From Egibacteraceae bacterium (GTDB lineage: Bacteria; Actinomycetota; Nitriliruptoria; Euzebyales; Egibacteraceae): a stretch of 50,650 nt of DNA. A program made the position numbers and the translations under genes. This document shows positions 11,650 to 20,477 of this stretch, piece after piece. Every line of letters starts with the position of its first letter. Position 1 is the stretch's first letter. The DNA lies in contig JBBDQS010000048.1 in the NCBI GenBank assembly GCA_040905805.1, positions 78,706 to 129,355 on the forward strand. The letters are read 5' to 3'. Below the pieces are notes generated by a model. It saw only the letters and a program-made list of their open reading frames with translations. It was not told the DNA's origin and searched no databases.

Positions 11650-13617
11650 TCAGGCGGTGGCGCGGGCGGCCACCAGATCGGCGATCTCGCCGACCATCCG
11701 GCTGACCTCGTAGTCCTTGGGCGTGTAGACAGCAGCGACGCCGTGGCGGCGCATCGCCTCGGCGTCCACGGCCGGGATGATCCCGCCGACCACGACCAGC
11801 ACGTCGGCACCCTGGGCCCGCAGGCCGTCCACCACCTCGGGGACCAACGCGGCGTGCGAGCCGGACAGGATCGACAGGCCCACGACGTGGACGTCCTCGT
11901 CGACGGCTGCGCGCACGATCTGGGCCGGGGTGAGCCGGATGCCCTCGTAGACGACCTCGAAGCCGGCGTCGCGGGCGCGCACCGCCACCTGCTCGGCGCC
12001 CGACGAGTGCCCGTCCAGCCCCGGCTTGCCGACCAGCAGCTTGAGCTTGCGCCCGACCGCGGCCTCGGCGGCCTTGACCTTCCGGCGGGCAGCCGCCAGC
12101 GCATCGGCGTCCGACGACCCGAGCGCGCCGGCGACCCCGGTCGGGCCGCGGTACTCGCCGAAGACCTCCCGCAAGGCGTCGGTCCACTCACCGGTGGTGA
12201 CCCCGGCCAGTGCCGCCTCGATCGAGGCGGGCATCACGTTGTCCCCACCCGCCGCCGCGCGTCGGACCGCGTCGAGGCTGCGCTGCGCCGTCGCGTCGTC
12301 GCGGCCGGCGCGGAAGGACTGCAGGCGCGCGACCTGCTCGGCCTCGGCGTCGGGGTCCACGGTGAGGAAGCCGGCGTCACGGCCCGTGGTCAGCGGCGAG
12401 GGCTCCGTCCCGGTGAAGGCGTTGACCCCCACGACGGTCTGGGCACCCGACTCGATGCGGGCCAACCGCCGGGCGTTGGAGCGCACCAGCTCGGCCTTCA
12501 TGTAGTCGACGGCCTCGACCGCACCGCCGAGCTCCAGGACCCGCAGGTACTCCGTGTGCGCCCCCTCGGTGATGGCTGCGGTGCGCTCCTCCATGACCCC
12601 GCTTCCGGCGAACAGGTCGTCGTGCTCGAGCAGGTCGGTCTCGTAGGCCAGGACCTGCTGCATGCGCAGCGACAGCTGCTGGTCCCACGGGCGGGGCAGG
12701 CCGAGGGCCTCGTTCCAGGCGGGCAGCTGCACCGCGCGGGCGCGTGCGTCCCTGGACAGGGTGACGGCCAGCATCTCGATCAGGATGCGCGCGATGTTGT
12801 TCTCCGGCTGGGCCTCGGTCAGGCCCAGCGAGTTGACCTGCACGCCGTAGCGAAACCGGCGCAGCGCCGGGTCGGTGACGCCGTAGCGCTCGCGGCACAG
12901 CTCGTCCCACAGCTCGACGAAGGCCCGCATCTTGGCGACCTCCTCGACGAAGCGGATGCCGGCGTTGACGAAGAAGCTGATGCGCCCGACGACCGTGGCG
13001 AAGTCGCGGTCGGCCACCCGTCCGGAGTCGCGCACCGTGTCGAGCACGGCCGTGGCGGTGGCCAGCGCGTAGGCCACCTCCTGCTCGGGCGTGGCGCCGA
13101 CCTCCTGCAGGTGGTAGCTGCACACGTTGACCGGGTTCCAACGGGGGATCTCGCGCACGCTGTAGGTGATCGTGTCGGCGATCAGGCGCATGCTCTGCCG
13201 TGGGGGGAACACGTAGGTGCCCCGCGACAGGTACTCCTTGATGATGTCGTTCTGGGTCGTGCCGGCCAGGGCCGCCGGATCGGCGCCCTGCTCCCGGGCG
13301 ACGCCGACGTACAGCGACAGCAGCCACGCCGCCGTGGCGTTGATGGTCATCGACGTGTTCGTCCCCGCCAGCGGGATGCCGTCGAACAACGTGCGCAGGT
13401 CGTCGATCGAGCAGACCGGCACGCCGACCTTGCCGACCTCGCCCCGGGCCAGGGGATGGTCGGCGTCGTAGCCGGTCTGGGTCGGCAGGTCGAACGCCAC
13501 CGACAGGCCGGTCTGACCCTTGGCGAGGTTGGACCGGTACAGGGCGTTGGACGCGGACGCCGACGAGTGCCCCGAGTAGGTCCGCATCAGCCACGGGCGG
13601 TCCTTGGGACGGGACAA
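11650..13617 (-). CDS. ecm: Single-chain ethylmalonyl-CoA mutase (MeaA type)
   Basis: 655-aa adenosylcobalamin mutase, predicted to convert (2R)-ethylmalonyl-CoA to methylsuccinyl-CoA in the ethylmalonyl-CoA pathway of acetyl-CoA assimilation. It has an N-terminal catalytic barrel beginning KDRPWLMRTYSGHSSA (MeaA hallmark), with TQNDIIKEYLSRGTYVFPP and RYGVQVNSLGLTEAQPENN. A C-terminal B12 domain carries the DxHxxG motif (KPGLDGHSSGAEQVAVRARD) and a VVGGIIP loop. Catalytic and B12 domains in one chain of this length fit Ecm/MeaA better than two-subunit methylmalonyl-CoA mutase. The start is TTG at 13617, chosen because GAGGAGG lies 8 nt upstream and homology begins just after it. No crotonyl-CoA carboxylase gene is adjacent. 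Confidence 0.88.
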   Translation of the reverse strand: MSRPKDRPWLMRTYSGHSSASASNALYRSNLAKGQTGLSVAFDLPTQTGYDADHPLARGEVGKVGVPVCSIDDLRTLFDGIPLAGTNTSMTINATAAWLLSLYVGVAREQGADPAALAGTTQNDIIKEYLSRGTYVFPPRQSMRLIADTITYSVREIPRWNPVNVCSYHLQEVGATPEQEVAYALATATAVLDTVRDSGRVADRDFATVVGRISFFVNAGIRFVEEVAKMRAFVELWDELCRERYGVTDPALRRFRYGVQVNSLGLTEAQPENNIARILIEMLAVTLSRDARARAVQLPAWNEALGLPRPWDQQLSLRMQQVLAYETDLLEHDDLFAGSGVMEERTAAITEGAHTEYLRVLELGGAVEAVDYMKAELVRSNARRLARIESGAQTVVGVNAFTGTEPSPLTTGRDAGFLTVDPDAEAEQVARLQSFRAGRDDATAQRSLDAVRRAAAGGDNVMPASIEAALAGVTTGEWTDALREVFGEYRGPTGVAGALGSSDADALAAARRKVKAAEAAVGRKLKLLVGKPGLDGHSSGAEQVAVRARDAGFEVVYEGIRLTPAQIVRAAVDEDVHVVGLSILSGSHAALVPEVVDGLRAQGADVLVVVGGIIPAVDAEAMRRHGVAAVYTPKDYEVSRMVGEIADLVAARATA

Positions 13618-13672
13618 CGGCGAAGCCTCCTCGGTTACGCGAACGGACGGGGTGCCAGTGTGCTGCGGCCGC

Positions 13673-14068
13673 TCAGGTCCCGGTGCCGACCGCGGTGGCG
13701 TGGAAGATGGTGCCCACCTGGCAGACCGACACGCGGTCCTCGACGACCTGGCCCTCGACCCGCAGGGTGTCGCCCTCCCCGGCGACGGTCTCGCCCTCGG
13801 GACCGAGCAGGCGCACGGGATCGAAGGCGACCTGGTAGCCGTCGGGGTAGACCACCTCGTAGCGGCCGTCGCCGGCCTCGAGCCACACGCAGCCGCCCTC
13901 GAGCTGGGCGTCGCCGCCCAGCGTGCCTTCGAGCACCTCGGTTCCCTCTCGGTCACCGGGTTCTGCGGCTGGCACGTCCTCCTCGGGGTCCTCGGACGGT
14001 GTCAGGGCGGGCTCCTGTCCGCACGCCACCAACAGCAGTCCCGCCAGCACCAGCGCCACCACTCGCAT
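13673..14068 (-). CDS. Secreted lipoprotein, function unknown
   Basis: 131-aa predicted lipoprotein: MRVVALVLAGLLLVAC gives a short hydrophobic signal ending in the lipobox LVAC, so Cys16 should be lipidated. An acidic, Pro/Glu-rich linker and a small beta-rich domain with two further cysteines follow. No family recognised. I chose the ATG at 14068 because GAGGAGG lies 6 nt upstream; longer starts would put charged sequence before the signal peptide. The ethylmalonyl-CoA mutase gene follows on the same strand after about 55 bp. Confidence 0.7.
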   Translation of the reverse strand: MRVVALVLAGLLLVACGQEPALTPSEDPEEDVPAAEPGDREGTEVLEGTLGGDAQLEGGCVWLEAGDGRYEVVYPDGYQVAFDPVRLLGPEGETVAGEGDTLRVEGQVVEDRVSVCQVGTIFHATAVGTGT

Positions 14069-14091
14069 CCGCGTCCTCCTCGGCATCCCAT

Positions 14092-14112
14092 GGCGGTCGC
14101 TGCGCGACCGCC
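14092..14112. repeat. Hairpin copy of the CCATGGCGGTCGCTGC repeat
   Basis: GGCGGTCGC, loop TGC, GCGACCGCC: a perfect 9-bp stem. The 16 bp at 14088-14103 recur at 50635-50650 and, inverted, at the window start, so this is a dispersed intergenic repeat. It lies between the divergent lipoprotein and polymerase genes. Confidence 0.6.
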
Positions 14113-14213
14113 CCACCCTGCACAGCTGAGGGTCCACCGACCGTACCGCGTCCGAACCCGATGGAGGAGACGCCGGTGGATCGGCGTCGGTTCCATGCGA
14201 TGCTGGCGGCACC

Positions 14214-15983
14214 ATGGTCGAGCCGCAGCCCTACGTCCACGCCACCACCGCGGCCCAGGTCACCGAGTGGCTCGCGGCCACCGACGGCGCCGCCTTCGTG
14301 GCCGTGGACACCGAGACCACGGGCTGGGACCCCTACCTCGACCGGTTGCTCCTCGTGCAGGTCAGCGCGGGGGCGGACCGGCCGGTGCTCGTGCTGGACG
14401 CCGCCCGCGTCGACCCGCGCACGCTGCAGCCGCTGCTCGGCGACGAGCGCGTGCTCAAGGTGTTCCACCACGGCTCGTTCGACCTGCGCTTCCTGACCCT
14501 CGCCGGGCTGGAGGTCCGCCGGGTGGCCGACACCATGCTCGCCCAGCAGCTCCTCGACGGTGGGGAGAAGACCGACGCCGGGGTCGGGCTGGCGGGCATC
14601 GCCGGCTTCCGCCTGGGGATGCGCCTGGACAAGTCCGTGCGTGAGACCTTCTCGCCGGTCAGCACCCTCACCATCGAGCAGCTGCGCTACGCCGCCGACG
14701 ATGCGGTGGCCACGTGGGGGGTGTTCGAGCAGCAGTGGCGCGAGCTCGTCGGGCACGGCCTCACGCGGGTCGCCCAGCTGGAGTTCGGGGCGCTGCCGGT
14801 GCTGGCGGACCTGGCGCTGCGCGGCATCGCCTTCGACGCCCCCCGGTGGCACGCGCTGGTCGGGGCGCTGGAGGCCCAACTGCCGGACATCGAGCGGGCC
14901 GTGCAGGAGGCGCTGGTCACCGACGAGAGCCCCCGCGACCTGTTCGGCCCCGAGCCCGTGAACCTGGATTCGCCCGAGCAGGTCCGCGAAGCCCTGGCCC
15001 GCACCGGCGTGCGCCTCGACGGCACCCGGGAGATCGTGCTGCGCGACCACGCCCACCACCCGGCCGTGGCCGCCCTGCTGCACTACCGCCAGACCCGCAA
15101 GATGACGACCAACTGGGGCGGGGACTGGGCCGAACGTGTGGTCCACCCCGTGACCGGCCGGGTGCACGCCGACTGGCGCCAGATCGTGGCCGGCGGCCGC
15201 ATCGCGTGCAACGACCCCAACCTCACGCAGGTCCCCCGTGACGCCGCCTATCGGTCCTGCTTCGGGGGGGAGCCCGAGCGCGTGCTGGTCGTGGCCGACT
15301 ACTCCCAGCAGGAGCTGCGCATCCTGGCGGCGGTCTCGGGCGACGCCGCCCTGACCGAGATCTTCCACCGTGGGGGCGACCTGCACCGCACCACCGCGGC
15401 CATGGTCTTCGGCACCGAGGAGCAGTCGGTCACCGACGAGCAGCGGGCCGCCGCCAAGCAGCTGAACTTCGGGCTCATGTACGGCATGGGAGCGCCGGGG
15501 TTCGCCCGTGCCACCGGTCTGGACCTCGCGAGCGCCAGGGCGACCATGGAGCGCTACTTCACCGCGTTCCCGAAGGTGGCCGAGTGGCTCGCCGAGGCCG
15601 AGGCGGTCGGCAGGCGCACGGGCCGGGCCCGCACCGCGCTGGGCCGGGTGCGGGCGCTGGCCACCGACAACGGACCCAGCCTGGCCACCTTGTCGCGCAA
15701 TGCGCCGATCCAGGGTGCGGGGGCCGACATGACCAAGCTCGCCCTGGCGGAGGTCGGGCGCCGCCTCTCCGCACGGTTCCCCGGCGAGGCGCCCGTGGGG
15801 CAAAGCGGTCTGGTGCTGGTCGTGCACGACGAGCTCGTGGCCGAGGTGCCGCGCGCCGAGGCCGACGATGCCCGCACCCTGGTCACCGACGGGATGCTGG
15901 CGGCCGCCAGGGAGGTCCTGGGCGAGGTGCCCGCCGTCGTGGACGCGGTCGTCCGGTCGCGCTGGGGCACCGCGGATGCGTAG
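14214..15983 (+). CDS. Family A DNA polymerase with 3'-5' exonuclease
   Basis: 589-aa protein with an N-terminal DnaQ/RNase D-like exonuclease (ExoI VAVDTETTGWDPY, ExoII FHHGSFDLRFL, ExoIII RYAADDAVATW, all acidic residues present). A polymerase I core follows: motif A VADYSQQELRILA, motif B RAAAKQLNFGLMYGMG, motif C VVHDELVAEV. There is no 5'-nuclease domain, so it is shorter than classical PolA (about 900 aa) and not an obvious Okazaki-fragment processor. It may be a second, repair-type polymerase. ATG start at 14214, with a GATGCT box ending 9 nt before it that could serve a leaderless mRNA. Confidence 0.9.
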   Translation: MVEPQPYVHATTAAQVTEWLAATDGAAFVAVDTETTGWDPYLDRLLLVQVSAGADRPVLVLDAARVDPRTLQPLLGDERVLKVFHHGSFDLRFLTLAGLEVRRVADTMLAQQLLDGGEKTDAGVGLAGIAGFRLGMRLDKSVRETFSPVSTLTIEQLRYAADDAVATWGVFEQQWRELVGHGLTRVAQLEFGALPVLADLALRGIAFDAPRWHALVGALEAQLPDIERAVQEALVTDESPRDLFGPEPVNLDSPEQVREALARTGVRLDGTREIVLRDHAHHPAVAALLHYRQTRKMTTNWGGDWAERVVHPVTGRVHADWRQIVAGGRIACNDPNLTQVPRDAAYRSCFGGEPERVLVVADYSQQELRILAAVSGDAALTEIFHRGGDLHRTTAAMVFGTEEQSVTDEQRAAAKQLNFGLMYGMGAPGFARATGLDLASARATMERYFTAFPKVAEWLAEAEAVGRRTGRARTALGRVRALATDNGPSLATLSRNAPIQGAGADMTKLALAEVGRRLSARFPGEAPVGQSGLVLVVHDELVAEVPRAEADDARTLVTDGMLAAAREVLGEVPAVVDAVVRSRWGTADA

Positions 15984-16041
15984 GGTCACGGCCCGCGGGC
16001 AGGGATGGACGAAGATTTCCCAGTGTGCCCTGGGCACCGAA

Positions 16042-16057
16042 GTTACCGCGCAGTAAC
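16042..16057. promoter_or_regulatory. Operator-like inverted repeat upstream of the fadA/fadB pair
   Basis: GTTAC-CGCGCA-GTAAC, a TetR-type dyad, lies about 60 bp before the thiolase start. A second inverted repeat (GTGCCC-T-GGGCAC, 16025-16037) adjoins it. Similar TTAC...GTAA dyads control beta-oxidation genes in actinobacteria, so a lipid-responsive TetR regulator is plausible. Confidence 0.45.
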
Positions 16058-16116
16058 ATGCGGGGGCGACGCCGAGAATCCGAGGACGACGCCGGAGTGC
16101 GACGAGGGAGGCAACG

Positions 16117-17295
16117 ATGGCCGAGCTGCGCGACGCGGTCTACATCGATGGAGTCCGCCTACCGATCGGTCGGGCCAAGCCCGACGGGTACTACGCCCTG
16201 ACGCGGGCCGACGACATGGCGGTGCGCACGATCCGTGCACTGCTGGAGCGCAACCAGAGCCTCGACCCGGCGCGCGTGGACGACAACGTGTGGGCCGCGA
16301 CGTCGCAGACCGGCGACCAGGGGCTCACCCTCGGGCGGTCCACCGCGGTGCTCGCCGGCCTGCCGGAGTCGGTGCCCGGCTACGCGATCGACCGCATGTG
16401 CGCCGGCGCGCTGACCGCCATCACCAACGGGGCTAACGCGATCCGCGTCGGCGCGCAGGACGTGGTGATCGCCGGGGGCGTCGAGCACATGGGGCACCAC
16501 CCGATGGGCGAGAACGTCGACCCCAACCCGCGGTTCCTGTCGGAGAAGCTGGTGGACCCCTCGGCGCTGGTCATGGGCAACACCGCGGAGAACCTCCACG
16601 ACAAGGTCCCCGACATCACCCGTGAGCAGGCCGACGCCTACGCCCTGCAGTCCCAGGAGCGGGTGGCCAAGGCGTGGGCGGACGGTGCGTTCGACGACCA
16701 CGTGATCCCCATGACGGTGTGGAGCGAGGACGGGTGGCGGGTCGTCACCCGGGACGAGCACCCCCGGCCCGGCATCACCATGGAGGACCTCAGCCGTCTG
16801 CGGACGGTGTTCCGCGAGGGCGGTCGCGTCACCCCCGGCAACGCCGCCGGGTTGAACGACGGCGCCGGCGCAACCCTGCTCACCAGCAGCAGAGCCGCCG
16901 AGGAGATGGGCCTGTCCGCCAGGATGCGCCTGGTCGACTACACCTTCGTCGGGGTGGAACCCGAGACGATGGGGTGGGGGCCGGTGCCCGCGACCGAGCA
17001 GCTCCTCCAGCGCAACGACCTCACCATCGACGACATCGACGACGTCGAGATGAACGAGGCCTTCGCCGTCCAGTGCGTGGCGTTCCTGAACCACTTCGGC
17101 CTGCCCCACGACACGACGAAGGTCAACCCCTACGGTGGAGCGATCGCGTTGGGTCACCCCCTGGCCATGTCGGGTGCGCGGCTCACCCAGCAGCTCGCCC
17201 ACTTCTTCGCGACCAACGATGACGCGCGCTATGGCATCACGACGCTGTGCATCGGCCTCGGCATGGGCGCCAGCGTCCTCTGGGAACGGATCTAG
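16117..17295 (+). CDS. fadA: Acetyl-CoA C-acyltransferase (thiolase)
   Basis: 392-aa thiolase performing the last step of beta-oxidation (3-ketoacyl-CoA plus CoA to acyl-CoA plus acetyl-CoA). The nucleophilic Cys is in DRMCAGALTAI, the NEAF motif is at MNEAFAVQC, the catalytic His at GGAIALGHPLAMSGAR, and the C-terminal Cys loop reads LCIGLGMGAS instead of the usual CIGGGQG. ATG start with GAGGGAGG upstream. The fadB-type gene starts 3 bp after its stop, so this is a two-gene operon encoding a complex that handles enoyl-CoA to acetyl-CoA. A TetR-like operator lies upstream. Confidence 0.93.
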   Translation: MAELRDAVYIDGVRLPIGRAKPDGYYALTRADDMAVRTIRALLERNQSLDPARVDDNVWAATSQTGDQGLTLGRSTAVLAGLPESVPGYAIDRMCAGALTAITNGANAIRVGAQDVVIAGGVEHMGHHPMGENVDPNPRFLSEKLVDPSALVMGNTAENLHDKVPDITREQADAYALQSQERVAKAWADGAFDDHVIPMTVWSEDGWRVVTRDEHPRPGITMEDLSRLRTVFREGGRVTPGNAAGLNDGAGATLLTSSRAAEEMGLSARMRLVDYTFVGVEPETMGWGPVPATEQLLQRNDLTIDDIDDVEMNEAFAVQCVAFLNHFGLPHDTTKVNPYGGAIALGHPLAMSGARLTQQLAHFFATNDDARYGITTLCIGLGMGASVLWERI

Positions 17296-17297
17296 CA

Positions 17298-19364
17298 ATG
17301 GCAACCACACCCGTGACGCAGTTCAAGGTCACCTACTTCGATGCCGCCCGCGCCGGGCGCCTCGCCATCCTCACCATGGACAACGGTGAGGACTACAAGA
17401 AGCCGACCACGTTCGGCTCCGAGGCGCTGCGGTCGCTGTCCGACGCGCTCGACGAGCTCGAGGGGCAGTCCGACCTGAAGGGGGTGCTGCTCACCGGCAA
17501 GCAGTTCATCTTCGCGGTCGGCGCCGACCTCAAGAGCTTCCACGGTGCCGACGAGGCGTTCGCCCGCGGGGCGGCCGAGGGCGGGCACACGGTGTTCCGC
17601 CGGCTGGCCGCCCTGCCGGTCCCGACCCTGGCGGCCATCAACGGGGCCTGCATGGGCGGTGGGTTGGAGATCGCCCTGCACTGCGACTACCGGACCCTGT
17701 CCACGGGGGCCGCCGCCATCGCCTTCCCCGAGGTGTTCCTGTCCATCTTCCCGGCGTGGGGCGGCACCCAGCTCGCGCCCCGGCTGATCGGGGCGGACAA
17801 CGCGCTGCAGGTCATCGTGCACAACGCGCTGAACAACAACACGGTGCTCAAGCCCGCCGCGGCCTTCGAGCTGGGCCTCGCCGACCGGCTGATCGAGGCC
17901 GTCGACTTCCTGGACCAATCGGTCGCCCTGCTCGAGCGCCTGGTCACGGGCGAGGAGCGCATCGAGCGCGCCGAGCCGGCCACGGACACCCTCGACGCCG
18001 CGCTCGCCGGGGCACGCGAGGCCGCGGACAACCGGGTGCATGGGGCGACCCGCGCTCCCTACCTCGCCATCGACCTGATCGAGCACGCGGCTCGTGGCGG
18101 TGACCTCGACGAGGGTTACCGGATGGAGGCCGACGGCCTGGCGGAGCTCCTGCCCTCCCGCCAGGCGCAGGCCGCCGTCTACAGCTTCGAGCTCACCCAG
18201 CAGCGGGTGAAGCGCCAGCCGTGGCGGCCCGACGCGGAGGCACGCCGGGTCCGCAAGGTCGGCGTGGTGGGCTCGGGTCTCATGGGGGCGCAGCTCGGGG
18301 CGCTGTTCCTGCAGCGCCTCGAGGTCCCGCTCGTCATGAAGGACATCGACCAGGGCGTCCTCGACCAGGCGCGTGGGCACATCGAGGGCGAGCTCGACAA
18401 GCGTGTGCAGCGCGGCCGAATGGGGGAGGGCAAGGCGCGTTTCCTGAAGGGAATCGTCACCTACACCCTGGAGAACGAGCCGCTTGCGGGCAGCGACTTC
18501 GTCATCGAGGCCGTGCTCGAGCGCATGGATCTCAAGCAGCGGATCTTCGCCGACGTCGAGCGTGTCGTCGACCCGGAGGCGGTCCTTGCCACCAACACCT
18601 CGTCGCTGTCGGTGACGGAGATGGCCTCGCAGCTGGAGCATCCCGAACGGGTCGTCGGCTTCCACTTCTTCAACCCCGTCGCGGTCCTGCCGTTCCTGGA
18701 GATCGTGCAGGGCGGTGCCACCAACGACACCGCCCTGGCCACCGCCTTCGAGGTCTCCAAGGGACTGCGCAAGTCCGGGGTGCGATGCGCCGACACGCCG
18801 GCGTTCATCGTCAACCGCCTGCTGACCCGCTTCAACGCCGCCTGCATCGAAGCGCTGCGCCACGGCAACGACTTCACCGAGATCGACGACGCCATCAAGG
18901 AGCTCGGGTTGCCGATGGGCCCGTTCGAGCTGCTCGGCTTCGTGGGCCTGAAGGTCGCGTTCCACACGGCCGAGACGCTGCACGACGCCTACCCGGAGCG
19001 CTTCCCGATCGATGCGAGCTTCCGGCGCCTGGCCGAGCTCGACGTCGACGGGATCTACGACTGGAGCAAGGGGCGGGTGCCCCACGACGCGGTGCGCGAC
19101 GCGGTGGTGGTCGACGCGGACGTCGAGAAGCTCACCGGCGAGGCCATCCGCCAGCGCGCCGTCGAAGCCCTCGCGGACGAGGTCAAGATCATGCTCGACG
19201 AGGGTGTGGTTGCCGACGCCCGCGATATCGACACGGGCCTGCTGCTCGGCGCGGGCTGGCCGTTCTTCATGGGCGGGATCTGCCTGTACCTGGACCAGAC
19301 CGGGTTGTCTGACAAGCTCTTCGGTCAGCGCCTGGTCGGTGAGCGCGACCTGGCCGTCGGCTAG
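17298..19364 (+). CDS. fadB: Enoyl-CoA hydratase / 3-hydroxyacyl-CoA dehydrogenase
   Basis: 688-aa bifunctional beta-oxidation subunit. The N-terminal crotonase domain has an oxyanion-hole region AINGACMGGGLEIALHC and PEVFLSIFPAWGGTQ. The NAD-binding 3-hydroxyacyl-CoA dehydrogenase domain begins VRKVGVVGSGLMGAQLG, with the catalytic His in VGFHFFNPVAVLPF and the C-terminal 3HCDH repeat around LGLPMGPFELLGFVGL. ATG at 17298, 3 bp after the thiolase stop. It ends in a CTAG that also contains the stop of the convergent gene, so the two coding ends overlap by 3 bp. Confidence 0.93.
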   Translation: MATTPVTQFKVTYFDAARAGRLAILTMDNGEDYKKPTTFGSEALRSLSDALDELEGQSDLKGVLLTGKQFIFAVGADLKSFHGADEAFARGAAEGGHTVFRRLAALPVPTLAAINGACMGGGLEIALHCDYRTLSTGAAAIAFPEVFLSIFPAWGGTQLAPRLIGADNALQVIVHNALNNNTVLKPAAAFELGLADRLIEAVDFLDQSVALLERLVTGEERIERAEPATDTLDAALAGAREAADNRVHGATRAPYLAIDLIEHAARGGDLDEGYRMEADGLAELLPSRQAQAAVYSFELTQQRVKRQPWRPDAEARRVRKVGVVGSGLMGAQLGALFLQRLEVPLVMKDIDQGVLDQARGHIEGELDKRVQRGRMGEGKARFLKGIVTYTLENEPLAGSDFVIEAVLERMDLKQRIFADVERVVDPEAVLATNTSSLSVTEMASQLEHPERVVGFHFFNPVAVLPFLEIVQGGATNDTALATAFEVSKGLRKSGVRCADTPAFIVNRLLTRFNAACIEALRHGNDFTEIDDAIKELGLPMGPFELLGFVGLKVAFHTAETLHDAYPERFPIDASFRRLAELDVDGIYDWSKGRVPHDAVRDAVVVDADVEKLTGEAIRQRAVEALADEVKIMLDEGVVADARDIDTGLLLGAGWPFFMGGICLYLDQTGLSDKLFGQRLVGERDLAVG

Positions 19365-20452
19365 CCCGGCGTCTCGCGCGGCCGTGGGCGCCACGCCCAC
19401 GGCAGGCGCAGGACGGCCTCCAGCGGGCCGCGGGACAGCACCGCACGCCACGCCGAGCAGAGCACGACCGTCACGGCGGTGAAGGCGCCGACGGTGCGCA
19501 CGGCGCCCTCGACCGTCTCCCGCACGAGGAGGTCGGGCTCGAACCCCAGGACGAGCAGATGGCCGACGTAGACGGTCAGGGCGAGCTGCCCGGTGGCCGC
19601 GAGCGGCCAGGTGCCGCGGGGCAGCCGGGTGGACACGAGCAGGCTCGCGCCCACCACCGCGGTGGCGACGCCCGTGGCACCGAGGAGCCAGAGGGGCATC
19701 TGGCTGTGCGCCTCGGCCACCAGCAGCTCGTCCCAGGCGGGCGCGATCGTCGGTGCCCCGTAGCGGGCCGTCAGCACCGTCGAGGTCCCGTAGGCGACGC
19801 CGGCGGTCACGGCCCCGCCGACGACCAGGCGCACCCGCACGGCGGTGGACCGCAGGTCCTGGCGGCCGAGCCACAGGCCGAACAGCACCGGGCCGATCCA
19901 GGTGAGGACCGGGTACGAACCGGTGAGCAGCAGGTCGCGGATGATCTCGCCCGCGCCGTCGCTCCACGCGGCCGGGACCCGCGAGGCGAACCACTCGGGC
20001 TGCGCGCGCCAGAGCCCGATGTAGGTGACGGGACCCCCGACCATCGCCACGGCCGCGACGGCGAGCACCACCCGGTCGCCCAACGGCACGAGCAGGAACG
20101 CGACCAGGAAGTAGAGCGCGTAGTACTGCAGGATGACGAGCACGTTGACGTCGAGCTCCTGCAACGCCAGTCCCATCGGCAGCAGGAGCAGGGCCCGGAA
20201 GGCCAGCCGCGCTCCCGCGGAGCGCAGGCGTTGCAGCGACCGGTCCCCGGCGAGCAGTGACACGCCGATCCCGGCGAGCACGACGAAGAGGATGGACGCG
20301 CGTCCGTGCGTCATCCCGTACAGGCGGCCGAGCAGGTCCTCGTCGGACCTCGTCGGACCGAAGTGCACCATGACCATGCCGATGATCGCCAGGGCGCGGG
20401 CGACGTCCAAGCCGAGCATCCGGTGCTTCGGCGCGGCGTCCGGCTCGGTCAT
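19361..20452 (-). CDS. Multi-pass acyltransferase-like membrane protein (HGSNAT/DUF418-like)
   Basis: 363-aa polytopic membrane protein. The start MTEPDAAPKHRMLGLDVARALAIIGMVMVHFG is typical of the heparan-alpha-glucosaminide acetyltransferase/DUF1624-DUF418 group, with the conserved LDVARALAIIGM first helix. About ten hydrophobic segments follow, plus a late GQLALTVYVGHLL motif. Such proteins are predicted to transfer acyl groups across the membrane, but no substrate can be assigned. ATG at 20452 was chosen because homology starts there. It is next to the flotillin gene on the same strand but is separated from it by its own start region. Confidence 0.75.
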   Translation of the reverse strand: MTEPDAAPKHRMLGLDVARALAIIGMVMVHFGPTRSDEDLLGRLYGMTHGRASILFVVLAGIGVSLLAGDRSLQRLRSAGARLAFRALLLLPMGLALQELDVNVLVILQYYALYFLVAFLLVPLGDRVVLAVAAVAMVGGPVTYIGLWRAQPEWFASRVPAAWSDGAGEIIRDLLLTGSYPVLTWIGPVLFGLWLGRQDLRSTAVRVRLVVGGAVTAGVAYGTSTVLTARYGAPTIAPAWDELLVAEAHSQMPLWLLGATGVATAVVGASLLVSTRLPRGTWPLAATGQLALTVYVGHLLVLGFEPDLLVRETVEGAVRTVGAFTAVTVVLCSAWRAVLSRGPLEAVLRLPWAWRPRPRETPG

Positions 20453-20477
20453 GGCGTGGCGGTGACCGCCCGGCGGC

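Noticed and set aside
11635-14496. Very long open frame (953 codons) on the plus strand opposite the mutase gene
   Set aside because: It is a shadow of the high-GC minus-strand mutase. The minus strand has clear family motifs over the whole length and the plus frame has none.
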